Shown here: piece by piece, positions 22,648-34,985 of the stretch | Position numbering within the stretch: position 1 is the stretch's first letter | How the letters are laid out: every line of letters starts with the position of its first letter | Source: Parasitella parasitica | Lineage: Eukaryota; Mucoromycota; Mucoromycetes; Mucorales; Mucoraceae | Assembly: GCA_025201805.1 (NCBI GenBank) | Contig: MU619238.1 | Location: forward strand, 81,706-136,879 | Length of the DNA stretch: 55,174 bases | Reading direction: 5' to 3' | The notes under the pieces: generated by a model | The model's input: the letters and a program-made list of their open reading frames with translations, nothing else | What the model was told of the DNA's origin: nothing | Database searches by the model: none | Made by a program: the position numbers and the translations under genes

Positions 22648-25407
22648 CCTTAGGAGGTTTTCTTGGCCAGGTTTTTTTGTATCACCTTTCAATTTATTTT
22701 TATTTACAAATATAATAATAAAAAGATCGTGCAATATAGTATTACTTTGGACAATGTTGGTTCGCTATAAATGATTCAAAGACAAGTTTCCTCTGCTTGA
22801 GAACACATTTGAAAATAGAAGTTAGAAATGAATGATATGATTATGCTGTGCGATGCTGCTAACTTATATGATAATGAAGAGATTCGAAATAATATATCTA
22901 CACACATAACTTGACCAATTGATCACAAAAATTCTCTTTGATGCATAGTGCTGATAAGTTGAAGCCGTTAACATGTTTTTAAATAGAACAGAGTTTACAG
23001 CTTAAAAAATCGCCTTTTTTAGTTAGACCATTTCCAAATTCGAGAGATTCAATCTTTTCGCCCGATTTTCAACATTATCTACTCTGTTAGAGAACTTTCC
23101 TTATAAATGAAAATGCATGATCGTTTATTTTATGCCAAGTTTCATACGCACTGAAAATAAGATGTGCCTGGCGTAACGCCGACATCTCGAAAATCAACAA
23201 ACTGAAAAAAAACCAACCAAAGCATTTGTTAACTCCATTCCTTCTTGGTTTGTGCTTGCTTTGCTTTATTCTTGTAAAATTTAATAAATTTACTCGGTTT
23301 AATAACAACTACATGATACATTATACGGAGAGACGTTACACGTAAAATAATGATGCTAAATCATAAAATAAAAGTTCGGGAGGAAAGCTACATTTGTTGA
23401 TTCCTTTAGTACAAGTAAGTGTAAAAAGTGAAAATTGTAATTCATCATACACTTCTCTTTCAAAAGAAAAAACCACGTAGAGTTATAATTGCTACAATAC
23501 TGTCTTGACTACGCAGCTTAAAGCAGGAGTGAGGTAACTGCCATGCAACATAAGACCCTGTCGAACCTTCACATTGAGACTTTTAAAGTTTATTATCTGC
23601 TTTGGTGGATAAGATGTGGTAGTGGTAATGGTAGTGGTTACATAGAATATGACTGATTGTTTAAAATGGGTAAAGACAATTTCGATGGTGGTCCTAGTCT
23701 TTAAAAGACAAGTATTGTTTCTCCTTATTTATTACTTGACATTTGATGTATGAGTAAGATATTGTTCAGAATAAGATTTATTATTATATGGATAGTGTTC
23801 CATCATGTAACAGTAGTTCAGGATTACCAATGAAGATTATTAAGAATATATCACTAATTATAGAATAATTCGATGTATATGTCGAAAATGACAGATTGAG
23901 CATAGTATGTAATATCAGTTCATGACTATTCATAATGTTTCTGGTTTTTTATAAGAGTAGGATATTTTTCAAATTCAAAAGTGAATACATGGTATGCATA
24001 TATTTTCAAATATTAGAATCTGTTTTTATATTATGTTAATTGACTGAAATGTTTACCGCCTTTCATAATAGCCCATTAGTGTTATTAATGGAATTAATCA
24101 GGTAAAAAATATTGTTTATCAATGGATCAAGAGAGAGAGTTTATATACTATTCGAACTTTCGCGATTGACACGAGAATAAGGTAATGTTAGATGGCAGGA
24201 TTTGGGTAATTAGAACAATATATTGAGTACCTATTGTGAATGACATGCCACCATGATAGCGGATTTGTAATCTGATTTGGAACGGATCAAGTCTTAATTT
24301 GACAGTAATCAACCAAGAAAACAGGTCTTCACAAGTTTATTCAGCAGCAGACACTATCTAGAGTAATAATCAGCAATACTCAGTGATATATTGAATGCCA
24401 CATATCACAATATCCTCCATAAATTACGTGAATCAAATTAATATACCACCAAAGTTCCTTACTGTACTCGTCTGCATTACCTTTATGGCGTTGGAATAAA
24501 TATATAACCCGGATCTCACCTTTAAACCTCTTCAGCTTGTATAAATCCTCCAATTTGAATATAGTAGACGATTTCTTTATTTACCAGATAAACTCTCGAA
24601 AAACTTTGACAACGAAAAAGTTTACCATAGAAAGAGAAATTTGGCTCTAGTTTGTTGAAGTTAAACTGGGCAAGAAAGGCTAAAATCAGTAGGCGCAAAA
24701 ATATAATTAAAAGCTAATCAAAAATGGCTTTTTGAGATCGTATAGGAATTCCCAAATTGTATACCATTTTGGCTTATTTGCCTATCCAGATGTGGCTTAC
24801 AAGCTACATGTAGTAATTTAGGATCTAGATGCTCTCAAGTCTAAAGCTTCTTGATATGTTTGTCCTTTTATTTGGCAGAAATTCAAATTTGAGTTATAAA
24901 TCAGAAGCTTGTAAATGAATTAAGAAAGGGAGAATAGAGATGTGTAGATTAAAAAGTTGACTTTAATAGGCTACTGTAAAAACTACATAGAGCAAGAGAG
25001 AGAGAGAGAGAGAGCCAGTGCGAGATTGCCAATGTAAAAAGTAACAGAATAATATCTCGATCGTGAATACCAACATTTATATCTGAGCATTAAGAAAATT
25101 AACCTAGTTCAGAAGGAGGTGAAAATAACCTCTAACCTCATAAAACTAAAAGTCATGATGCATTTGGTTAGAGAGATATACAGAGAGACAAAACAATGTC
25201 TTCATTTTGCTTTATTACGTATGCTTGTATACTAGTACGGTTTTTAACCAAATCGCATATCCTATTTAAATCTGTTGGCAACATTATTCATTATAATGCC
25301 AAAAAGGAAACTGCGGCGTTGTTTTAGCAACTGATGAATTTTCTTTAGTATCTGAATTTTTTTTTTATTTTTATAAATCCTCCTTTTTCACTTATTACTT
25401 TAATATC
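22648..25407. other. Gene-poor region upstream of DED1
   Basis: About 2.76 kb of AT-rich sequence without a supportable gene. A short (AG)n microsatellite lies at 24995-25014. The last ~100 bp before the DED1 ATG are T-rich (tttttttttattttt) as expected of a highly expressed fungal leader. Confidence 0.5.
24995..25014 (+). repeat. (AG)10 microsatellite
   Basis: Ten AG units in the gene-poor stretch upstream of DED1. Confidence 0.9.
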
Positions 25408-27703
<2,296 letters not shown>

Positions 27704-28102
27704 CTTTTCTGGATTCAACAACTGGAAGTAATTATTCCTATCTTTGCTTTACACCAAATCTATAGCACATTTTTCTCATGATTAAACCCCTCTATCCTTC
27801 TTTTCAAAAAAAAAAAAAGCCCTACCTGCAAAAAAAGAGCAGAAGGAAAAAAAACATGATACGTAAATCATGAGCTCACTTCAAATGTAAATAGATTTAT
27901 GAATAAAAAAAAACCAACATGATTACTCCATTTTTGAATTTTCAAACATTTTTATTTACCGTTCATTATGAGATTTGCAAACATCCAATACAGTGTTAGA
28001 TTACAGAAGTATGTTGCTTTACAAATTATTATTATTATTTTTTTTTTTTTTGATTTATTTATATATTTCTCGATGTATGTTTTAACTTTTGTAATAAATC
28101 TC
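27704..28102. terminator. Shared 3' region of DED1 and eIF2-gamma
   Basis: About 400 bp between convergent stop codons with several A or T runs (27807-27819, 27904-27913, 28038-28051) and an ATT repeat. It must contain both cleavage and polyadenylation sites. No gene is seen. Confidence 0.4.
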
Positions 28103-29821
28103 TTAATTTGCTTCTGCTTCCAGAACAGTACCACGCTTGATCTTACCCCAACCAATAAGACTATGTACAAAATATCAGTTTCCTTTCGATCATCCTTAAT
28201 TCCAGCTAAAATACTTACCGCCAATGTCTTTCAATCTTTCTTGAGATAGCAACCTTATCACCAACTTCAGTACAAGTGGGACCGGTCAAAATAATCTTTG
28301 CAAGATCAGCCTTAACACCGACAACACGACCACCAGTAGAGACAGAGCCGATGTTTACCAAAAGTAGTTCGCCCTTTGATAATTTAGCGACCTTGGCTTG
28401 CTTCTTGTCATCAGTCTTGACACCCAATAAGCGACGCAGCAAAAAGTAAGAGATTTCGAGTTCGGTATAGATTGAAGGTAAGGTACCAGGATAACCCAAG
28501 ACCTGACCGACCAAACGATCACCACGGCACAGAGTAGGGTCCATCTGAGTACCAACACCGATTAAACCACCAGGAACAGCAAACTCTAACTTGTTTGTTT
28601 CGGCAGCTAATGTCAAAATCTTTGACAAGATAGGGCGAGCACGAATACGACCCTCTTGATCCTTGATGATCACACCAGGGCGGACTTCAATGTTATCGCC
28701 AATCTTGAAAACACCCTTGATGATGGAACCACCAGCAACACCACCATGAAGGTTCTCAACATCGGCACCGGGTTTGTTAATATCAAAAGAACGAATAACA
28801 ATTAATCTAGGATCAGCAGAGAAATCACGAACTGGAACAGGAATCTTCTTGGTGATATATTCATTGACAGCGTCGATGTTGTATTTAAGCTGGGCAGAAA
28901 TGGGGACGATGGGAGCACCATCAGCGACGGTACCCTTTACAAATGCAAGAATATCTTCATGTTGCTCGTGTGCGGCCTCCTTCTTTACAAGATCAACCTT
29001 GTTTTGAAGAATAATGACATGTTCAAGCTTCATGATTTCGATAGCTGCGAGATGTTCGGATGTTTGAGGTTGAGGACAAGATTCGTTACCTGCAATCAGT
29101 AAGAGTGCTGCGTCCATGACAGCTGCACCAGACAACATGGTGGTCATCTAAAGAACACGCAATTAGTAAACTATCCCACTTGCACACATTTCGTTCTATA
29201 TTTACAAGAATATCGTGACCAGGGCAATCTTATTGAACAAGAATACGATTAGCAATTTTGGTCAAGAAACAAATATCAAATTCCGCCTTTACCAACAAAA
29301 CTGATATGGCGAACGAGCTCCATGGTTCCGCCGCATCCAGAGCGTTCGCAAACGGGGTTATCCTCTTTAGCAGAGCCGTATGATTTATAGCAGCCAGGTC
29401 TGGGGCATTCATGATTGCTACACTTGAAAATCTTGGCATTGGCATAACCCAACTTGATGGTGATATTTCTTTCCATCTCATTTTTGAAACGGACAGTCTA
29501 TTTGTACGTAAAAAAAACACGAGATATTAGTATTTCTCGATATATTTACTTGAAGCCTCATCTATTAGTCTAAAGCAAGGACCAATGTTTACCTGGACAC
29601 CTGAAATGGCTTTAACAACTGTAGATTTGCCGTGAGCTACGTGACCGATAGTACCTATTACATGACATTTGAAGAAAATTTTTTTCGTTAAAAATCGAGC
29701 TGCGTCGTCAGAGGATTCGACTCGAGTTTATCGTACCAATATTGATAGTAGCTTGTTTGGAAATAACCTCATGTGACAAAGGGGTCAACTTGGTGACATC
29801 AATTTGAGCAGCTTCTGTCAT
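28103..29821 (-). CDS. GCD11: Translation initiation factor eIF2 gamma subunit
   Basis: GTPase subunit of eIF2, which delivers initiator Met-tRNA to the 40S subunit. Six exons on minus: 29821-29737, 29654-29593, 29497-29293, 29228-29206, 29147-28219, 28160-28103, giving 453 residues. Motifs: G1 GHVAHGKST, a Cys-rich zinc-ribbon-like insert with CSNHEC...GC...CERSGCGG, G3 DCPGHD (encoded by a 23-nt exon), G4 NKVDL, G5 region SAQ, and the domain II/III blocks [21 protein letters not shown], ending with [15 protein letters not shown]. The protein is shorter at the N terminus than yeast Gcd11. The gene follows OST1 in the same direction with a ~270-bp gap. Confidence 0.96.
29206..29228 (-). other. 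23-nt micro-exon of eIF2-gamma
   Basis: Exon 4 of the eIF2-gamma gene. It supplies two bases of a split Asp codon plus seven codons and contains the DCPGHD G3 loop that contacts the GTP gamma phosphate. Both flanking introns (64 and 58 bp) have GT...AG ends, and skipping it would shift the frame. Confidence 0.85.
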
Positions 29822-30091
29822 TGTGTTGAATATGTCTAAATGTATTGATGGGAAGGGAGAGGAAAAAGACGTAGGATGTTGCAAAAAATTAAAAAGGAAA
29901 AGCGTTCGTCTAAACAGTCACTGCCAACAGATTTTTGGTGATTCATGTTGACAGTTGATTGCTCCCTGACAGAGCAATGATCGCTGAAGTTACTGTACAA
30001 TAGGTGTGTCAGTCCATTCATTAGAGAGGGTTGCTTTATTAAGATGGTTTGAAAAATATCGATGAAATACAAATGTTACACATAACCTCTT

Positions 30092-31853
30092 TTACTCTTT
30101 CTTGAGATTTGATTTTGTCTGTGGATACGCAAATTATTAGTATGTGCAATGTAAAGATTATTTGACATTTACCTCTTCTTTGCCTATCTTAAAGGTCATC
30201 TTGTTAAGAATGATGCTGGCAATAAATAAAACAAATATAGCAGCAGACGCAACTAGAGGTTTTTGTATAAGAGAAAAGACAGAATACTCGTACTCAATCT
30301 AGAGAAAACAAGGTAAATATCAACGAACATTATACATCTTTCTGCATTAGCAATACCTGAATAGGCAACTCGTGTTCTCTGACGACGTTACTCTTTTCTA
30401 AAATGATCATAGTACGGCCAGTCGAATCGAAATAGGTAAAATGAGATGCAATTGATTCCGAGTCCATATCGAAAGGAGCGGTAAGCTTGACATTTCTAGT
30501 GTAAAACACGGTTAGTTCCTGCCAATGTCAAATGTGTCGTCTTAATTTTACGTTGATCCTTCGGGCAAGACAACACGAACGACGGCTTTATCAACAATCA
30601 TGCTCTTGACATTCTCAACAAAGTTAATATTGAGTACATATTTCCCATTCTTGGTTTTATGAACATAAGATCCAAGATCAGCATTAAAGCCCTGATACCA
30701 AGTATAATTCCAGCCACCAAAAATAGGATAACGAGGTCTAATTTCCAAGACTGATTTTTTCCCTGCGTTTCTAAAATTTGACGTTGATACGTTCCCGACT
30801 TCATCACGGAAATAAGGATCGTGGGCTGAAGCGGGTAGATCAAACGAAAGGCCCTTTAGAACGTTAGTTTGATCATGCAGATGACCAGTGATTTGATACT
30901 GAACTCGGTTAAAGTCAGACTCCAAACTGCAAAACATCATACGTGAGCTGCCACGCTACAAATTGTGTATTTTTTTTTTTATACTTACATGGAGCCGTCG
31001 TTACGCAAGGCGTAGTGCTCTTCTACTGCCAGATTCTTGCCCCAGTGAGATACCTCAATTTCGCGTTGAAGGGAAGTAATGGTGATCAATGGCTTTAGGT
31101 TTTCAAAGTGACAGGTGGCAATGTCAAACGAGAATGGAGCAACATCGGAATATGGCCCATAAATAACCTTATTTTTGCTGACAGAACTCTTTCCTTGAGC
31201 GCCCTTGTGGCTAGCGATGTTGCTAGTAGGTGTTCTATTATGGCTTGTTAGTACGCAAGCACATGTAAAAGAGCCAATTGAACTCACTGAAGGGTTGTCT
31301 TGGTCTCCTTGGTATGATAGGGCGAAAGAAAATATGAATTGAAAGCGTAAACAGTGTGCTGGCGAGAAATTTGTGGCAATTTGGCAGGCATTGGCTTTAT
31401 ATTGTGGATATATGCAATCTTGAGACCAATAAGAACATCCTCTTCAGGCTTGACAGGTTCATGCAAAGAAACCTTATAAACATTCATATCACTAAGTTTG
31501 ATGGAATGGTAAACTACGTTAGTATATGGGATACGCATCTACATTGCAACTTACGTCAGGGCATCCCATTCTTCCAGACTGACATCAAGTTCAGTCTTTT
31601 GTTTCCTCAAGAACGCAAAGATGGTGGCAGTATTTTTAGCAAGGACAGCAGGCAGATGAAAGTAGTATGCGTTAGCATCTTTGGTGTCAATATTCTTGGC
31701 CCTGATTCCAATATCTTCACGAGCAATGGCACTATCAACGTCAATGACACGCAAGACTTTGCTGTTTTCAAACTGCGTAGGAATAGCCCACACACAGCTG
31801 ATAGCACAGCCTAACGCGAAGAATACATTAAAGAGAAAACGGACCGAGAACAT
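30092..31853 (-). CDS. OST1: Oligosaccharyltransferase subunit Ost1 (ribophorin I)
   Basis: Subunit of the ER oligosaccharyltransferase that transfers the glycan built from the ALG7 product onto Asn residues. Seven exons on minus: 31853-31555, 31491-31288, 31234-30989, 30926-30552, 30495-30357, 30298-30173, 30118-30092, giving 471 residues. It begins with a hydrophobic signal peptide (FLFNVFFALGCAISCVWA), then a lumenal domain with VLRVIDVD, SYFLSPYHTKETKTT, the aromatic PRYPIFGGWNYTWYQGF block typical of ribophorin I, and one transmembrane helix (LVASAAIFVLFIASIIL) followed by a short Lys-rich tail ending LKKE. In the first intron a perfect TACTAAC branch site is followed by a too-close cgtag and then the used acceptor cttag, which restores the frame. 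It is transcribed divergently from RPS29. Confidence 0.93.
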
Positions 31854-32109
31854 GGCCGTTTATTACAAATCCTGTACAAAAGAGAGAAGAGGAAAGGTGA
31901 ACGAAATTTGATTGATGTACAAAACTTGTAGGTTGAAGGAAAGCTCATAAATTACATTCTTGGCCAATTGAAAGACGACATACGTCAGAGTAATCGAGAC
32001 AGATGCGACACACACATAACGGAATCCTAATTTTGAGAAAGAAAGCAACTTTCAGATGGCCATTTGATCAATCCTCCTCTTTTTCCGCAACTGCAACAGA
32101 AATAACATC
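31854..32109. promoter_or_regulatory. Divergent promoter, OST1 / RPS29
   Basis: 256 bp separate the two start codons, so an ER glycosylation subunit and a ribosomal protein share one compact promoter region. No TATA box is obvious. Pyrimidine-rich CCTCCTCTTTTTCC lies just before the RPS29 ATG, as expected of ribosomal protein leaders. Confidence 0.5.
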
Positions 32110-32661
32110 ATGGCTCACAGCAACGTTTGGAACTCCCACCCCAAGACCTATGGTAAGGGCTCTCGTCAATGGTAAGTTCTGCAATAGTATTTTGCTGTGG
32201 ATTACGATGCTTGTGATGATTGCAATGTTCATTCCATCCATCAAATGAATATGTTGAACAAATACAAGCCACCTGAAAAAATATTGTTTTTTTTTTCTAC
32301 AAGAAAAAAAAAAGGACCTGGAGATGGCTATACTATGACACTCTTAAGAGTTGAATATTATAGCCTGGATCATGGCCTAGTTGTTTTTTTTTTTAAAGTG
32401 GCCTTGTTTGCAATCTTCACAACCCTCGGTGTTCCTAAGAAAAAAAAATTTTTTTTATTTGAAAATTTGGTTAAAATTTTTTTTTTACATCAAGTCGTGT
32501 TTGCGCTCATCGTGCTGGTTTGATCCGCAAGTACAACCTCAATGTCTGTCGTCAATGTTTCCGTGAATACGCCAGCGATATCGGTTTCCACAAGGTCAGT
32601 TTTTATAATTTTGTTTTAAATATGGAAGTGATGCTGATTGATTTCCTTGCAGTACCGTTAA
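32110..32661 (+). CDS. RPS29: 40S ribosomal protein uS14 (S29)
   Basis: Small-subunit zinc protein near the mRNA channel. Three exons: 32110-32171, 32495-32594, 32653-32661, giving 56 residues, the standard length. Start [18 protein letters not shown]; the zinc ligands are the CxxC pairs in QCRVCAHR and NVCRQCFRE; the C terminus is HKYR, with the last exon encoding only Tyr-Arg-stop. Intron 1 is 323 bp, several times longer than most introns here, and is rich in inverted repeats and a candidate C/D RNA, suggesting it hosts a non-coding RNA. Intron 2 is 58 bp with donor gtcagt. Confidence 0.96.
32213..32276 (+). ncRNA. Candidate C/D box snoRNA core in RPS29 intron 1
   Basis: A perfect box C (GTGATGA, 32213-32219) is followed 53 nt later by a box D (CTGA, 32273-32276), a spacing typical of C/D snoRNAs, inside an intron of a ribosomal protein gene, a classic snoRNA host. 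An AATGAAT in the middle could be a degenerate C' box. Against it: the terminal stem is very weak and I could not assign an rRNA target for the guide upstream of box D. Confidence 0.3.
32326..32365 (+). repeat. 40-nt imperfect inverted repeat in RPS29 intron 1
   Basis: Arms GGCTATA and TATAGCC enclose TAT/ATA and ACTCTT/AAGAGT pairs; 16 of 20 arm positions are complementary, so the transcript can fold into a long hairpin with essentially no loop. It lies between the candidate snoRNA and the 3' splice site. Confidence 0.75.
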
Positions 32662-32913
32662 ATCTCTCATTACCGGGAAATCACTTTTCTTGTTTCTACT
32701 CTGTAAGCAGAGTACTATTTTAATCAAATAAAGTATGCTCTCATAGAGTCCAACAATTTTAAATCTTGAACGAGCCCAATTATGGCGCATGATCTCGAAT
32801 TGCGCCAGAGTCTCCTGAAATGGCACATTTGAGTTTACAAGATATGAAAGCGAGAATTATCTTTCTAATCGTCTGCCTCAATCTTTTAACTTTTTTTTTT
32901 TTAAAAAAAAACA

Positions 32914-34104
32914 ATGACTATAGATGTTATCCCTGTTCTTGATTACTCCAAGTACAAACTAGATGACCCAAACTCTGTGTCATCCAAGGAGTTTTTGGAC
33001 AGTCTTTATCAAGCCATGAGCAAAGTGGGATTTTTCTACATCAAAAACCACGGCGTTCCGTTGGACTTGCAGCAAAAGGCTTTTGACACTGTCAAGTCCT
33101 TCTTCAAACTGCCAATTGAGGAGAAGCTTAAAGTAGAGCTTAAAAATTCGCCTCATTTCAGAGGATATTCTCAATTGAGTAAAGTACAAACCGCTAGCAA
33201 AGTCGCGATGTGCACTGACCTTATAATGGAAATAATACACGTAGATGCAGAAACAACAGATTATCAGCAAGATAATCGAGAGCAGCTTGACCTTGGTAGA
33301 GAATACCCAGCTCTGCCTATTGAAGGATACAAAGTGTATGCTCATTTGCGTGGGCCCAATCAATGGCCAGATCAGATTCCTGAATTTCAAGAAAAGGTGA
33401 CCGAACTGATGGAAGCCATGACCAAGGTAGGTCTTGTACTCATCAGAGCAATGGCCCAAGTGCTCCGATTTGATCAAGCCGAGTTTATGTCGTTGTTTGG
33501 TAAAGACTATGGTGTCAGATGCAAATTGCTTCGATACCCCGCCCTCAATGACCCCGTTGATAGACCTCTTGACCATGGTTTGGGGGTAGGGCCTCATAAA
33601 GACACAGGATTTTTAGCTCTTTTACTGCAAGACCATGTTGGAGGACTGCAAGTGCAAATGAAAGATGGAAGTTGGGTGGTAAGTTGTGTTCAAACAATAA
33701 ATCAAGACCCAGCATACATAGTAATTCTCCAACAAAAGGACGCTGACCCCATTCCAAACACTTTTATCGTCAACATTGGAGAGATATTTGAGCGTTTAAC
33801 AAAGCAAGCTTTTGTTGCCACAACACATCGTGTTATTAACAAACCTTCTGCCAACTTTACGGATCGCTACTCGATTCCATTGTTTTTGGCACCAGCTTTA
33901 GAGACCAAAATACCGCAAATAGATATGCCTACAGCTGCGGAAAGAAACGTTGTGTCTGATGTAAAGCAAGACCAGCTATTGCAGGATGAAATTTATGGCG
34001 TGAATGAACTGTTGGGCTATTTGCGTAGTCATAAGGCGACAGCAGACAAATGGTATTACTTTGATGAGCAGGAAAAGAAATGGCATCGAAGACCTATTGC
34101 TTGA
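32914..34104 (+). CDS. 2-oxoglutarate/Fe(II) oxygenase, isopenicillin-N-synthase-like
   Basis: Non-haem iron dioxygenase of the DIOX_N plus 2OG-FeII domain family. Unspliced, the frame is open for 396 residues, but two stretches look like introns: 33202-33267 (66 bp, gtcgcg...cag) and 33679-33738 (60 bp, gtaagt...aag). Both are multiples of three without stops; removing them gives 354 residues with normal family spacing (DNREQLDLGRE after TASK; GSWVDADPIPNTFIVNIGE). Active-site residues visible: H and D in PHKDTG, the distal H in THRVINKP, and the 2-oxoglutarate-binding R-x-S in DRYSIPLF. The N terminus IPVLDYSKY and GFFYIKNHGVP are the usual DIOX_N start. The second insert sits between the HxD strand and the next core strand, so retention would probably disturb folding. 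The substrate is unknown. Confidence 0.9.
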   Translation: MTIDVIPVLDYSKYKLDDPNSVSSKEFLDSLYQAMSKVGFFYIKNHGVPLDLQQKAFDTVKSFFKLPIEEKLKVELKNSPHFRGYSQLSKVQTASKVAMCTDLIMEIIHVDAETTDYQQDNREQLDLGREYPALPIEGYKVYAHLRGPNQWPDQIPEFQEKVTELMEAMTKVGLVLIRAMAQVLRFDQAEFMSLFGKDYGVRCKLLRYPALNDPVDRPLDHGLGVGPHKDTGFLALLLQDHVGGLQVQMKDGSWVVSCVQTINQDPAYIVILQQKDADPIPNTFIVNIGEIFERLTKQAFVATTHRVINKPSANFTDRYSIPLFLAPALETKIPQIDMPTAAERNVVSDVKQDQLLQDEIYGVNELLGYLRSHKATADKWYYFDEQEKKWHRRPIA

Positions 34105-34912
34105 TTTTGCCTCAGAGATGCAATGAATCATGCCCGGGATGTGCTGATGCTCGATAAACTTGGCTATCAAATATCAGATTGCTTTCAGAGAGTACATTCT
34201 GATTCTGGATTAGACAAGTCGGTGCAACTCCTAAACTTATTTAGAATCTTGTGCATCATAAAAGCTGCAAATAAAAGTTGTTCAAATATGAGTTTGTTGA
34301 TTTAATTTACAAGAAAAATGTCATTCAATCTTTTATCTTTATGCACTACTAACTATCTACGCTCAAAGGGAGATGCATGTATACGTTTGGCAAGGAAGCG
34401 ATTAACAAAAAGTTGGTTATTAAATTCCCATTTCAGGTGACCTGAATGGCTTATTTAAAGATGATTAGCATACTCCATTTATCGAGGACATGAATTGAGT
34501 TGTATTTAACATTTGGAGCCGTCAGCAATGAAAATTGTGTTCGAGATAAAGCAAGTCGACTCAAGCGTGAACTTTTCTCCGAGATGTGCTTGATATGAAA
34601 TCATCGATCTTATTTTGTCTTTTCGGTGTATGCCGAGTTGATTCGTCTTATAATCGCTGCACACATGATATATGAAATATCACAACCAAGGCTGAATGGT
34701 TTAGGCCGTACATATATGACTAAAAACCGTTTTTTTAGTGTTCCCTCGATGATAATTATAGCATATACGTATTTGAAACAAAAACCATTACATCGGGATA
34801 AAATGAGCATGTCTTGCCGTGCATGATAATGAAACATGGGTAAATTGAAAAAAGTGTCAAATTTTGCTTAAAAAGACTCTTTTCTCATTTTCTCTTTGTT
34901 TTCTGATCAGTT
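34105..34912. other. Intergenic region before the first PDR transporter
   Basis: About 0.8 kb holding the oxygenase 3' UTR and upstream part of the PDR promoter. No gene is supported; short frames at 34123-34305 and 34626-34826 lack features. Confidence 0.45.
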
Positions 34913-34943
34913 TGTGTGTGTGTGTGTGTGTGTGTGTATATAA
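34913..34943 (+). promoter_or_regulatory. (TG)12 tract and TATA box of the first PDR gene
   Basis: Twelve TG units (34913-34936) run directly into TATATAA (34937-34943), 42 bp before the ATG. A dinucleotide repeat abutting the TATA box can change promoter spacing when its length changes, a plausible source of expression variation for an efflux pump. Confidence 0.6.
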
Positions 34944-34985
34944 CAAATCATACTATAACTAGAGTGCAGTTTTCAATCATATAAA

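Noticed and set aside
31492-31554. Apparent frame break between the first two OST1 exons when the nearest acceptor is used
   Set aside because: The near acceptor is only a few bases past the TACTAAC branch site; the next one (cttag) restores the frame.
32197-32523. ORF spanning the RPS29 intron
   Set aside because: It is intron sequence read through low-complexity A/T runs; the RPS29 exons and splice sites are unambiguous.
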